A DNA stretch of 64,000 nt, taken from Patiria pectinifera. Lineage: Eukaryota > Echinodermata > Asteroidea > Valvatida > Asterinidae. The stretch spans positions 20,598,197 through 20,662,196 of the forward strand of contig CM057149.1 in the NCBI GenBank assembly GCA_029964075.1. The letters are read 5' to 3'. The notes under the pieces were generated by a model. It had not been told where the DNA came from. It saw nothing but the letters and a program-made list of their open reading frames with translations, and did no database searches. The position numbers were made by a program, and so were the translations under genes. Position 1 is the stretch's first letter. Each line of letters starts with the position of its first letter. This document shows positions 30,501 through 45,500 of this stretch, in pieces.

Positions 30501-33500
30501 AGACCTGATATAGAAGGAGCCCGCTGAATGGTCAGAATCTCGAGGTAAAGATGCAGTCTAGTTGCATAATTAATCACTGAATCTGCTCGCATATCATTGA
30601 CCCTTGTTCCATAGATTATCCCATTATGTGAGAATCTTGGCCCTGAAGCAAAGTGGAAATTTGTCCATTAAAAATAACCGGTCTATAGCAATGATAGAAA
30701 AAGACTTGCATGCGCTGTAAACAATTCAACTGCCAACTGTCTAGTTTTGTTCTGTTCATCACAGATACATGTATGTGTCGTAACAACTGAGAAAAAATTG
30801 CTTACAGTTCCACCATTTGGAAGTAGTACAAATGCTACCACTTTGAAGCATTGCAAAGCTAGAATAGGCCTACATGTCTGTAGGACAGAGGATACAAAGA
30901 TTTCAACCCGTAAAATTCAAACCCAAAATGCAAACTAAAAAAATAAACCACAATGCAATGGCATGCCATAGAAATAATTATAACACAAAATCTCAGAGAA
31001 AGGGATCTGGTGGATTGGTTTGTTTGTTGTTTTGTGTGTTTGATTTTTGTTCGGCAGTCACATCCGGTCTCACCTATGTTTACGTTTCCTGCGAGGTTTA
31101 CGATGGGATTTCACTACAAAATAATGCAAAATCGGTAGCAAAATGTTGGGAGGAAGAATATCTTGATCCATTTCTGAGTTGTCAGTTAAGTTCCTCACTG
31201 AACAAAATAAGGTAAGTCTTGAAAAAATGAAATTAAGAACAATTTATCAATTATAATTTGTTCCCATCCTGCTAGTAGGTTATAACACGGATCCTACATA
31301 CAAGGATTAACAACTCGGCCCAACTCCTGGTTAGACGCGTGATAACGGCCTGTACTGGTGGCAAATACCATGAATACTTGTCAGCTTGTCAACAAAGACC
31401 CCTGCGCGCAGTGGCTTTCAGATTTGCAGGGCTCTGCGCCCGATCTGGTGTCGAAGTCTGTCAAGCCAGCTAATTATTTTGTTGAATATTCATGAGTCTA
31501 CGTTTTTGGTCTTTATTATTGAATTCTGATATAAAGTGATAACTACATAACCATGGTAATGCCGAGCACAATATCTTTAGCTTGAAAATGAACAATGAAA
31601 TGTCGCTTTTGTTTCATTGGTTCGGGATCACATCTCTCTAATACTTTTTAGTGAAAGCCTAATTAAAAACGACATTTGGGTAAATGGTGTTCTCCTCGAA
31701 ATTTGACGTTTTATTTCCCGGGTAAATACTTCATCCATGACGACAAAAACTGCACAATACCATCTGTTATATCCCAAAGTATTTATTTTTCAACAATTTT
31801 GGAACAACAGTTTTTATGAATATTTCCGTTTTAGATGTCGTGCAAAAAACCTGACACAATGGCACACCTGGAAAATTCATGATTATGTACCAACGGTTAT
31901 TAATGCCCGTTATCACACGTCTAACCAATTACGGCAAGTCCGCTCAGTGCATTTTGTACTAGAGCTCAGAAAAGTCGTTTATCCGTGTGTGCAGGATCCG
32001 TGGTTAAAGCCCTCGACAGTTATAAAACACTTACTGCAAAATACTCAAGCAACCCACAGATTTGGCACTATGTGTGCGACTTTGACAGGCATGGCAGTTT
32101 CAAATATCCGAATATTCGGTCAAATGCAGTTTCAAGTAATCGAATACTAATTTATCCGCAAACGGACAGCCCTACAAATGCAGAGCTTCTTCCAGACAAA
32201 AATGAATGACTCTACCTGCAACTTGAATTGAGACGGGCCCTAGCTAATTAAGATATTGCCTCGAAATGCTCAGTATACATCTGTGGCACAACTTGTGCTT
32301 ACTGTAGCAGAAAGCTTTCAGCTAAACTTTGGCAAATTTCACAGCCTGGACGGGAGGCTCAACTGCACATCAGTGTTGTATAGTCGAGACCGAGCGAGGC
32401 TGAGACCACAGCTTCGGTCTCGAGACCGGTCTCGAGACCTACAACACTGCTGCACATGGAGATTTTTATTGTGTTACAGGCCGTGTCTGAAACGGACTTC
32501 CAGAACTAGGGCTAGGTCTACTGTCAGCATGATGCCTGCGTAGTTGTAACAGGCGAAGGCCTGGACAACAGTTGTATGACAAGAGATTCAGATGAGGCCT
32601 TACTCCTTGCAAGTGGTACTGCTTACGGTCAGCATGAAACAGACAGAGAACTGGCCGATTCAGGGTTTTTCAAACAGGGTGGATACAGTTTTGCAGTCCA
32701 GAAATAATCAAGGGTGCTCAACACATACAGAGACTTAAAGTCTTGACCCTAATCTTCCTCAATCCTCCAAAATCCTCCAGGCGGTTTTGGAAAATTTCGG
32801 ATTAAGGCAACATGGCAAAAAAAGTGTAGGTTGTTTTTTGGAGGATGCATTGTGTCAAGTTCGTAGGATGAACCCAGCATTGTTTTTGTTCAGTCATGCA
32901 TAACTGAGCCCTGAATTATGCTTGATATCATCCGCACTGCTTTTGAATGTCATCGCTACTGCCTCAACCCATTAACAGTGATTGTTGTAGAATTTTGAAG
33001 GATTGAGGCAATGATCACCCCTCCACTGAACAAATTTTAAAAATAACGGATGATTTTGGAGGATTGAGGCTGAATCAAATTTTACTTGGTGGCAATTGGA
33101 GGATTTTGCAGGATTGAGGATGGTTCCTAGCCAAAAGGGCCTAGGGGTTTAGGGTTAAGCAATGAACGCGGATTTGCAATGCATGTATCTACAATGTGTT
33201 TGACCGAGCACATCAGTTCAGACAAAAGTACAATAAGCTCTCATTGGAGGCTCTGTAAGAAAGAAAAAAACGGTGCCGAGCCATAAACTGGCCTCTCGTT
33301 GGCAAGGCCAAATTAAGTGTTCCCTTGGCCCCTAGGCAGTCACCAGTGGTCCCAGGCCCTACTCCGCACTAGGCACCAGCACCAATATCATGTTGATGCT
33401 AAGCTGTACTAAGCAAGCCAGGCCAAACTGGTAGCTCTAAAAGCCTGTTGACACACTGCAGTATTTTCATAGGCCCTCAAATTCCTCGTAGGCTCCCGAC

Positions 33501-36500
33501 TTTTTCGTAGGCTCTAGGCACAGTGCCAACTTTGCCTGTTGGATAATCCGGGCCTGCCCATGGGCAAGTAAAGAAAAACGTCAGCATTCTCTGTCAAAAT
33601 GTTTCCAAACTTGAACCGGACCACCAATGTAATATCCGTAGCCACATCTTTGTGGCATCACACCTACGGCTAGATTGTATTGGCTACATTGTACACCGTA
33701 GCCAAAACTGTCTGATTCGGACATGGGCTGTGGCTAGTGTATTATGTACATAGACTGGTGCAGACTATCAATGTGTCACACTGCATAGAAATTCATTACG
33801 ACAGTAGGAAACATGACCAGGATGAGCGTAATGCTTGAAAAAGGCACAGAGTGGCTGAAAATAGATGTGGGAAGAAATTTGTGGCCGGCAGTTACGAGAA
33901 GTTCTTACCTGATGATGGCGATGAGGGCGCTGTTGATGACGGACTGCTTACTCCAGACGCTGTGCCTAAAATTACCCCAAACAGGAAAAACAAATACAAA
34001 ACGGAAAATGAAATTAAAAAAAAATTGAAAAAAAAAACACCCAAAAAACAGGAAATTAGGAAACCGCGAAAATTCCGCAGTCACAGAGCATGCATTAAAT
34101 CTGCTATTTGACTTATTACTGGAATAGTTATAAATTAGTATTGCTAGCTTTGGACTATTTATGATTGCACCTTTCTTGGAAATTAACTGGCTTTCACGTG
34201 GAACACGTGAAGACTTGTGATGGACTTGTGATGGACTTGTGATGGACTTATGAGGACTTGTGATGGACTTGTGATGGACTTGTGATGGACTTGTGATGGA
34301 CTTGTGAGGACTTGTGATGGACTTGTGAGGGACTTGTGGGGGACTTATGATGGACTTGTGATGCACTTGTGATGCACTTGTGATGCACTTGTGATGGACT
34401 TGTGATGGACTTGTGATGGACCTGTGAGGACTTGTGATGCACTTGTGATGGACTTGTGATGGACTTGTGAGGACTTGTGATGGATGTGTGATGGACGTGT
34501 GATGGACTTGTGAGGACTTGTGAGGATTTATGAGGACTTGTGAGGGACTGGACTACAACACTTTACTGAAGCAATGTGGGAACTACATTCCACTGACCAT
34601 TGGTTGCTCCGTTGGTGGCACCGTTTGTCTGGCTGTCTGTTACACCCAGCTGCTGCTCTGACATTCTCTTTTTGGCCGACGCCTTCTTCCTTTTCTTCTT
34701 CTCTTCCTCAGAGTTGTGATGGGCGTGGGCCTTCGACGCCCTCCGCCAACTCGCAAGCTGCTTCTGGTCTGCCTTGAGCCGTTTCTCCACCCCGCTTTCT
34801 TTGGCCATCTTGAGCGGTTCTTTTAACTTGCTGGACAGTCTGAATTGTGGGGCTGAGGCCACCGATACATCACTGAATAAGCTGAAAACGGCAACAAACA
34901 TTGGAATGCTCCGTTGAAATGGCAATCCAAAACCGACTTTTATGTTACTTAAATGCCGAGCATTATTTTTGCTTCGACAAATTGGGGACCCGCCAACATA
35001 GAGCTGGATAGCTCAGTTGGTAGAGCACTGGAACGGCAATCCGAAGGTTGCAGGCTCAAACCCTGCTCCATTCAGTTTCATTGTTCAACTTGCTATTAAT
35101 TATATATGCACCTTACATTCCCTTTATGGTTAATTTGACAATTTCTTTACATCATGTAATTCTACAGCATATCAGATCAGTGCACCTAAAAGCAAAAACT
35201 GCAAGTGACCGGATCCCACCAAAATGAGTCTTTCAGATATTTATTCCCTCTTCACGAGCATTTAGTGCCTTTCGTCTGATACATCACTTGGTTTAAAATT
35301 CTAACATATGCACATATTTTGTGGTGAAACTGTTTGCCTTTCCTACTGATTTTCATTGTGCAAGATACTAAGAACAAAAAGCCCATTATCGAACACTATT
35401 CAAATATAACATGGTTTGAGGGTGGAAAAGTCGATATTAGCTCCCCAAGGTACCGGAAACTGAGTTTGTCAACTTTCAATACCGATGGGAGCTAATATCG
35501 ACTGTCCACCCGAAACAAACCATGTTATACTTGTTTTACTATACTTCATACATATTCAGTTGCCGAATTTTCTCGTTGCAGTACGCAATCTCGGCATACA
35601 ATCTTCGGGGAAACTTGTCTAGCTCACCAGAAGTACATTGCTCAACCTCAAGAGAAGTTCAGTTCTTTTGCAATACACTAACAGTTCCTACCACATTGTG
35701 GACAACTTATTTTTAGTAGAGGAGGCATCTTTACTGTCGAAAAGATTCTCCAGTTTTTTAATTCGGGCGATTCACAATGCAGTGCGCCATCAAGAGTTTG
35801 CCATGGAGAGTCAACTTTTCAAATTTACGGTCGACAAGACATGGCCCATTTGAATGAGTGTCAGTAGACAACTTGAGCTAATTTGTTATAGATTGGGGCA
35901 TAGCGTTCTGCTGCCTCACCAAAAAACAACCAGATTGGTACAAAGAAAAGAAAAGGGCAAATATATACTCGAATCGTACGCTTACGAAACTACTGACCGG
36001 AAAAATGAACAATTTCAAATGTCCCGAGCTGCGAATTTGTCGACCATCTCCCACAATGCACTAGGAAAAATGAACTCTCCGTGGCAAACTCTTGGTGGCG
36101 CACTGCATTGTGAATCGCCCGAATTGGAACACACTTTTTAACTTGGAATATCAAGTTCAACATTCCATGACTCCTTGTAAAATAACAAAATTCCATGACA
36201 TTTCCATGCCTTTCCACGATTGGTTTAAATTCCAGGATTTCCCAGGATTTTTTCTTGAATGTGGGAATCCTGGGCAATGTATTTTTCTTTTGTATAAAAC
36301 ATTTACTTACGGATCTGCTATGAGGTCATCAACACTGGGTAAGCCACTTTTACAGGACTCAGACGTCAAAATGGATTCCAGTACAGACTCTACAAAGGAC
36401 AAGGTGAAAGATGGAAAAAAGCACTGAGAGAGGAACACAACATAAGGCCAAAAAAAAACCCCCAAAACCCCATGTGTTTAACGTCCTGCCTTTTTGAAAA

Positions 36501-39500
36501 AAAGGAAGGAGGAGGCCCCTTTTTTCCCCTCCAAAATGGCCGCCCGACCGGGCTATTTTTCAAGACGGCCGCCAGCTTTTGTTTTTTAAATGGCCGTCAC
36601 TTGGACTTGGAAATGACACACCAGCTTTATATGGGCTAAATGCAACAGACAAAGAGGCCAAAATGATGTCACTGTTTAAAATTTATAATGTTTTTGTTTA
36701 AAAAACAAAACAAACAAAAACAAAAAAAGACAAGCCGGCCTCCAAAAAGGAAGCGGGCGAGGACGCTAAACACGGTTTTTTTTATGTTGCCTTACTACTA
36801 AAAATATTGTTATATAACTGATTCTTTCTGTTGGGGTTCTGAACTGTTTAATTTTCCATGCATTTAGTCAGTTTCCCTTTGAGGTTTATTTCATTACATA
36901 ATTTTCCATAACAACTAAACGACATAATGATAAGCCTGCTTATAAAGACTCTCAACCAAAGAAACATTCCAGGAAATTGATAAACTTAATGATAGTTACA
37001 TGTGATTGACTTGTGATGGACTTCCAGTTAACTTGTGGTTTGACTTGTAATGTGATCAACATGTTATCACCATGTGATCGACATGTGATCGACATGTGAT
37101 CGACATGTGATCGACATGTGATCGCCATGTGATCGACATGTGATCGACATGTGATCAACTGGCGATCACCTTGCGATAGCCGAGCAAAGCAGAAGAGTCA
37201 TACTCACTGATAGGATGGGGCACCGTGTGGGGGAAGTCGTCCTTAAAGTGCTTATTCAGTGGCATGCCAAAGACCATCTCAAAGATGATGTGACCAAAGC
37301 TGTACACGTCTATCTGCTCTGTGGTCTGCAAGAAAGAGGAGTCAATTTTATCCATTTAATGATTTACTGTCAGTACTCTTCAATAAATTCAATTTTTCTT
37401 GGTCTCCTAATGAATGTTGACCTTTGAATAATAATAATAATAATAATAATTTGGGAGGTTAATCATCCTTACTCGCAGCTGGTATGCTGAATTGCGAAGG
37501 ACGCGGCTACAACGTGGTCGGGCCGCTGGCACGTAAAGGCGCCTATGGCTGCCGGCCACATCGACCCATATATGACCACGGAGCACAGCCTGAGATCGAA
37601 AGTGTTTGATTTTTCCGGAGGGAGGAAAACTGGAGGGCCCGGAGAAAAACCCTCGTGGCACAGGAGAGAACCAACGCACAACTCTACTCACATGCGATCC
37701 GCGGCCAGGATTTGAACCGTGGTCACCTTGGTGAGAGGCGAGCGCTTTACGCACAAGCCACCCATGCCACCAAAATGTTATATTTGAATGTTATATTTTA
37801 ATGAAAATATGGCTGTCTTCTATTTTAGGGCGTCTGCAACCGCCTGAAAAAAAACCAGGCTTTTATATGCTGCTACTTTTGCGCACAAACTGATCTGCCC
37901 TGCGAGTGGACTGGCTCCCTGTCCTTACAGTATGGATTACAAAAGAGGGTGGGAAACCAGTGTACCCTGAGGGAACTGAAATTACTGAATTATTGTGTCG
38001 GGCTGCAAGTAATTCAAAATCTGTAAAGTAATAATTCCATAACTATTGACGTGGGGTGAATTTTTGGTCGTTTTCTAGAACATCTTTTGTATTGCTAAAG
38101 GGGAAAAAAAGCAATTCAAAATTTAAATCCACGTGTATTTTCTGGGGCGAAACTTGAAAATAGCATGGACAGTACATTTTTAACAAATCTTGACTGCTGT
38201 GATGTTGAACTTGGCATTTTTAGCCTTGGAACTCCACGTAACTGCACAATTTCAAAACCATCTGGGAAAAACTGCTAATATTATTCATAAGATGAAATTT
38301 GCATCAGGGTGATATAAATCAATATTAGGTTCTTGCCCTTCACTGACGTATGAACACTGTATACTCAGTGTGTAACCTCCCGAGTGAAAGTTGGAAAAAT
38401 CGCTCGGGTGGGACTCGAACCCACGACCTCCTACCACTTGACCACCTAGCTTGCGGGATCGGTTAGCTGGTTTGAATCTGATGTAGCAGTCAATACCACA
38501 ATGAAACTATTCACTTTCACTCGGGAGGTAACACACTGAGTACACAGTGTTTATAAGTCGGTGAAGGGCAAAAAACCTAATATGAATTTAAATCCCCCTA
38601 CGCAAATTCCATTTTATGAATACTTTCATCGCAGTACCCGCTGCTACATCAGATTCAAACCAGCCAACCAATCCCGCAAGTTCAGTGGTCAAGTGGTAAG
38701 ACGTCTGCACTAGAAAGCAAGAAGTTGTGGGTTCGAGTTCCACCCGAGTGATTTTTTTCTCACTTTCACTTCGGAGGTAACAAACTGCGCATACAGTGTT
38801 TATAGGTCGGTGAAGGGCAAAAACCTAATGCTGACTGCTAATGTTAATGGCTCTCTGTACCATATTTTCTGTCTTATATAGAGCCTCCTTTGTTAGCTGG
38901 CCTATGAGTCGTACTTGGTGGAACATGTATCGTTTTTGCCGCACCCAAATTAGTTTTTCGCATACATTGTTTCACAAATCATGTGCTTGTCAAAATCGGA
39001 AATGTGATCACAACAGCATTATCAACGGAGTAAAATTTACTTCAACAGCCCCTCAATGGGTCAGGAACAAGAGCTTTCATTCACTTACGTTGATCTTCTT
39101 GTGTTGCACTATGAAATCCCTGTAGAAAGAAGGCAGGCCCAGCATCGAGTTCTCAACGTCCAGTAGCCTACACGTGTTGCCTTCCAGGATCACGTTTCCC
39201 GTGTGTAGATGGCCGTAGGGTATGCCCTTTTCGTGCAGAAACTTCAAAGCCTGGATGGACAAAAAAGTTAAAAAAAGGATGCTTTTTCTGACTTCAAAAT
39301 AAGTGCCAAATTTCAATTGTGGGTCATTTTTTTTTTAAGTTTTAGATTCTTCAAAAAACCAAAATGGGACACTGGCTAGGATTGAATGATGGTAGACTGG
39401 AGACCTGGATTCATATCATAATGTGTACATATTCTACATAACCCCCGAGGACTGACAGTGACACACAAAGGGAGAGGAACAGATCCTTCCAGTCCTGGGG

Positions 39501-42500
39501 GGGGGGGGATTTTGTTGAAGACGGTCCGCTTTCGTACGGTTATGTGCTTAGTCTATGGGAGAGTGTTATATTACAGAGACAAAGGGAAACACAAAGCATT
39601 GTCCTCGGGAGTATAGTAAAACATGACTATATTAAAACAGGCAATGTACATTCTATGCTGTGCTTCTGAAATCTATGGGTTGATATGCAACTTGATGATG
39701 TATTCTGGTTTTCCTACTTATCCAGCACGTCTACATGTCACGCAGAATGCAGTGCCCTTTTTGTACCTATGTGTAGATATTTAAATTAAATTGACCCCCT
39801 ACTTCATGGGTCACTACAAATGTAGGTCAATGACGCACTAGCCACTCTCAGACTCTTAATCTAGAGATTTGGATGCTGTGAGCAGGCTAGGGTTAATGGC
39901 TTCTGACTAGGATCCCTCGATCAAAAACATTGAGAAATTGGGAGACCCCAAGACAGGGCTGAGGAGCTCAGTTGGTAGAGTGGTGGTTAAAGGTTCAAAT
40001 CTTGCTCCAGTCCCTTTCCTTGCTTTGCCTAATATTGTACAAAAGTGAACAGTGGAAAGGGAGGGGGAAGGAGAGTATGGATTACAGATCAAAGGACAAT
40101 TTACAAATTCATAACGGGAATACATCAGAAATTGGAAGACTTGACTGCAGCCTTGACCTACCTCCAAAATCTGTCTCCCGTAGGTCTTGATGTTCATCAT
40201 GTTGAAGGCAGTGTAGGACTTGGGATGGCAGTATTTCTTCAGGTAGTGGTGCTTAGGCTTGGCCTGGGGTGTAATGACAGCGAAAAAAAAGAAGATAATT
40301 TCAAGTTAAATTTTTGTGAACCAGCCACCCTAACCCACCATCTCGAGGCTACATTCGCACCCCAGCCAAATTCCAAGTTACCGCTGCCCTCCCCCTCCAA
40401 CCGGAAAAAAAGGGGAAAAACCTCCAGGTTTTGAGGGAAATATGGCAATACTGGCATCATTAATTTGAAAAATAGCTCTCCAAATTACTGACAATGTCCA
40501 GATTTTAATTGTTTTCTCCCCTTTTTGACCCAATTGGTTTTCAAAACACCCCCCGCCCTCCTCCCTCTGTTTTTAAGTCCAAGTCCCACACCTCTCGTAC
40601 TCCCTGCAGGGGACCACGTATCTTTCATCTTGTCATGAAGTGCCGTGTCTTATAATTAGTGCACTTTGCCTGTGAGTCAATGACCTCTGGGTCAATGACC
40701 TCTTGAGTCCACACAGAGATCTACCAGATAACAAGACAAAGTGCCACCTGATGCCTACTCACCATGAAGCATGTGAGGCAAGCCTCAGGCAGATCAGTGT
40801 ACAATTTCATGGCACTGTACCATGCTTGCTCTGCTAGATGCTAACTACATAAATACCCCCCCACCCCCAAACAAATCTAAAACTGCTCATAGCATATTTT
40901 TCAATTACAGAGTTATCACAAAACTGTCTGTGCTAGCACTATTAGCACAGAATGATGATCCTAATCGCAACATTTCATTGCCACGAAAATGGGCCCAAAT
41001 TTTATCAGTTGCTGAAACAGTGGGGTGATTCTATCTCATAGTCTTTACAAAATGAATATATGGAGAAAATGATTGGGCACTGCGATATCTCTGTTAGATA
41101 TCATCTCAACACTGTTTGCAGTGCTGTTGACAGCTGATCTTAATTTAGGATGAATTGTACAACAGACACACATTTAGTTTGAGAATTGTCCCATGTATGC
41201 GTTTACATAAGCAAGAACAAACTAGATGTATGTTTGTGGACGAACATATGGCTGTTTCGGCAATTTGTTATTGTATTTTTATGTAGTTCTGCAGATATAG
41301 GCCTCAGAAAACTGCACATTTAAAGTGACGTCACATGTCATGTGATGCCGTCATCGTGACGTCACTTCAATTTTCATCTGTAACACATTCCGGTCTAGGT
41401 ACATACTAACTTTCAACCCAATCGGACCTGTCGTTCTGTGGATATAGGACTTCAAAATATGCAGCTATATTGTGACGTCAAATCTTAACAAAAACAAAAG
41501 CCGTTTCGACAATTGCCGAAACAGCCAACAATCTGAAACCAGTGGAACCTGTAACATGTCTGTGTTAAAAAATGAAGTCAAACTGCAGCAAACTGCCAAT
41601 ACTGACTGGATTGACCTGAAATATACATATCGTTTTGCCTTTGACAAAGATTCTGCTAGGATGGAAATGTCAGGCCCTCAACGTTTTTTCCTTCATATGA
41701 CTGCGTTTGATCGACATTTGTGCTGATGCCAGTGGAGCTACATGTACCGCTGTCACTCAGCAGGTAGGGACAATAGTACTCACGCAGCCTGCCTCTCTGG
41801 AAACAAAACCTAAAGCAAACTCCATCAAGGGATTTTAAGGTCCGATCATGACCTATCTCAAGTATTTATTTTAAGTTAAGATCTAAGTGTATGGATGCCC
41901 CAGGGAAAGTCTAGGGTACTGTATGCTTCCCCTGCATTCTTTCCAAACACGATCGGAATCAAAGACAGAAAAACTTTCCAAGACTGAAAGAACAGTAAAA
42001 ATGTTTTGATCCATTGATTTTGAGAAGTGTCCTTTTTTGACTCTCTGATCAACGTTTAACTCAATTAGCACACTAAATTACTTTTACTTAACTTTACACA
42101 ATGAAAACTTAAAGGAGAAACGGACGGGCAACAAATGTTTTTGTGAATTTATGGCAACTTGTTATTAACCCTAACCCACCTCACTCCTCCAAAATCCTCC
42201 TGGCGGTTTTGGAGGATTCTAGAGGATTGAGGATGAATGGTGATTGAATCAAATGAGGATTCTGGAGGATTGAGGATGAATGGTGATTGAAGCACATGAG
42301 GATTTTGGAGGATTGAGGATGAATGGTGATTGAAGCACAAGAGGATTTTTGAGGATTGAGGATGAATGCATTTTGAGGCAGGACTGTCTGATGATTTTGA
42401 AGGATTTGGCGTTGGTTATCCTTCATTTAAACACGAGTGCAAAGTTTTGGGATGAGGAGGATTTTGAAGGATTGAGGATGAATGCATTTTGAGGCAGGAC

Positions 42501-45500
42501 TGTCTGACAATTTTGAAAAATTTAGGCGGAGTTGCAAAATTTTGGAAAATTTGGAGGATTTTGGAGGATTGAGGATGGTTGTAAGCAACAAGGGCCTAGG
42601 GGGTTAGGGTTAATTAAATGATGTGTGCTTCGACTTTCGATGCTCTACCATCTGAAAGCCAGTTCATTTTCTGCTCACAGGGGAGTGTCCATGCAAATTT
42701 GTGTTGTCACAGCAAGTATACATTCTGCAAGTCGAACACATTTCATCTGCGATGAATTTCGCTGTGAATGTTTTGCCATGCAAATCTCGATTCATTTGAA
42801 ACTTCACGCCTTTGTCTTCCACCTCCCCCCACCCAACTTGAAAAATCTTGGACTTCAAAACCCTAGCCTGAATCCTGAATCCTCCACTGAAGTTTCAAAC
42901 GTTTACCTTGCAAATGAAATCCCTGAGCGTTCCCGTGGCATGGTAGGTGCGTATGGCAAACCCTCCCGTCTCGTTGGCCGAGGCAAAGGTGACCGGGTAG
43001 ATGTAGGGATGTTGGATGGTAGGAAGGACCTTCATGGCTTGGAGTATGTCCTTGTCCTCCATGACTTTATCTGGTCCAAAGTCGGACTGCGGAAGACAGA
43101 ACCGAGAGTTAGGCCCGTTCTTGGCCCTGTGCTACCACCGCGCTGAACTTAGTTGAAATGAGTACGGCAATAGCTCTTCTACAGCACTGCAGTTACGCTA
43201 AACGCCGAACGTAATAGTCAAACCTTAATGCACCAACTTTTAGTTAAACTTTTAGTATTAACTTTTAGTAATGGGCCAACCTTTAGTGTGATCAAACTAT
43301 TCGCGCCAATTTCACTCCCCGTGAAGCGGACGCGAGAGAGGGCATTGTCAGCATGTGCATTCCTAAAATGTTTGCCCCAATTTCAAATTGAATTGAGTTT
43401 GGCACTGCGTTTAGAACAGTGCCGTGCCACTGTCATTCAGAATGACGATAGCCCGGCAGCCCTGTCAAACCAAATGATGGTGCAATGCCAAACTCAATTC
43501 GGCAAGCCAAATGGTTCTAAATGCTGTGCTATCGCCATGCCAAATTTAATAAAGTCAAATTAATTGAGTTCAGCACAGCAGTAGCACGGCGTCTAGAACG
43601 GGCCTTAGACCAACGGCGACTCATAGATTGATCCATTGCGTAACCAAAATGCCTGGTAAAAGTCTGACTTGTGTGCACAACTTGTAGTAAGCAAATGCAG
43701 TGTTGCTGCGCCAAATGTAAGGTGAGTGGGGCTTAATGAAAAGTGCTTTCACCATGGACGAATTCGAGCTCATGATCACTGCTAACTCACGAGGCCCCCT
43801 TCAATGGAGAACGTATTGCGTCAGCTATTGTACAAAGCATGTGCTCAATAACAGATTATCTAAACAATAGCTAGCACAATGCTTTCGCCATTAAAGGGGG
43901 CCTTTGTGATAACTGGTGACCACTTTAAACCAAACAAAATTATCAAGACATTTTTTGTTTAAGTGCGTGTAGATCATAAGTCAAATTTTTAAAATTTATT
44001 TTACAAATTCAATAAACGAAACTATGCAATTATTAATAATATGACACAATATTTCATTTTATAACTTTTGAAATGGCTTTTCCTTTGTTCGAATGCAACA
44101 ATTCTTGTACGGCAGAAAAAAAAAGATTTATTGCACGTGATTTAAAGCTGCACCTGATTATGAAATATGTTTCTGATGAACTGTCTTCTTTCTCAACTTG
44201 TTTCTCGTCAAAAAATGCACGCCAACTTTTCCTGTGTACATACCCAGGCCAGGATTTGTCTGACTTTAGGCTGGTCCTTGGGCCTGATCAGGAAGTAACT
44301 CTTGCGGATTCTCCAGCCGATATCTCGGAAGGGCTCGACCACTTCCCAGTAGGGCTCCGACCTGAAGAACATGGACACGTGTTGCAGGGCAACCTCTGTT
44401 GGTGTAGGGGAGGAAGTTGTGGGGGTAGGGGAGGAAGTTGTGGGGGAAAGGGTTTAGAGACGGTCATATGGATGTTATGCAATGGAAAGGACTTCAGGAA
44501 ATTCATAGTAATTGTTCCCCTAACTGATTAGTAGAGTTACATAATACTCATTTAATAGGGTGCAGTAAACTAACAGTAAATTGTGCCCGACCCATGTGGG
44601 ATGGCATATGGCTCATTCTATAAATTTGGGGTCCACTTTTTTCTCTCTGTCCCTGTTACATCTGACATGTATGATTTTATAATTCTAAGCCTAATATAAA
44701 CAGTCATTCTCCAAGAGTGATTATGAATAATTCATGAGGGCAATTCCAAGGTTACTCACGTTACATTTTTGATGTACTTTTGAGTTTCCATGGGCTTTAA
44801 TTACCTTACTGAAAAGGTTTAATAACTGTTATCCCCATGGTAGATAGAGTAGACCTAGACCTACCTAAGCACCAAAGATGACATCCAGAAAAATGTGTTA
44901 TGTATGATAAACAAGACGCACAAAATCGGTTACTCACGTTATGAAAATGTAACGTGAGTAACCGTGGAATTGCCCATAATCACTCTTGGAAAACGACTGC
45001 AAGAATAGCAAACTACCTACCCAACAAATAAAACAAATCATATGAAGTCATTCTTGATGATTCTTTAATATCGAAGAACAAAGTTCAGAGGTAAGCAGGG
45101 ACAGAAGAAAACACACACACTTTGGATTCTCAATTTATAGATTGACCCATATACTATACAATGGTTTGAACCCTGAGAGGGAACATGAAATTTGTGTTTT
45201 TGGGCAAGACATTTTACCTTAATATGGAACAGCAGAAATGCTTTTAAAGTCATTTCATGAAAACAAGGAGCAACTATAGTCGACCCAAACAGATATTGGT
45301 TTCAGACGAGTGAATTTATTTACAAAGATTTCCATCGACTGAACTCCCAAGTCATTCTGAACGACAGGAACTGTCTATCATTTGATGTTATCACTTCTAA
45401 CTGTTCAGAACTTTCCATGTGCTTCATTCCAATCTTCAAATTTCAGACAGGAACGCCACTTTGAAATGAGTGTTAGTTCAACATTTTGAAATTATTACCA

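Noticed and set aside
33905..34442. Long minus-strand ORFs of repeated His-His-Lys-Ser-(Ile/Ser)-Thr-Ser-Pro
   Set aside because: They are readings through the 11-bp minisatellite in PXK intron 10; the only real coding part nearby is PXK exon 11 in another frame.
35002..35075. Functional tRNA-Ala gene
   Set aside because: D and T arms are good, but the acceptor stem does not pair and the anticodon stem is mismatched; more likely a SINE head or pseudogene.
34210..37175. CRISPR-like arrays
   Set aside because: The units are 11-bp contiguous tandem repeats with no unique spacers, in a eukaryotic intron.
42165..42613. Interstitial telomere tract
   Set aside because: Only one or two TTAGGG-like units at each repeat edge; not a telomeric array.
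42625..43146. 173-aa plus-strand ORF
   Set aside because: Its distal half is antisense to PXK exon 5 and the rest runs through intron sequence; no family resemblance.
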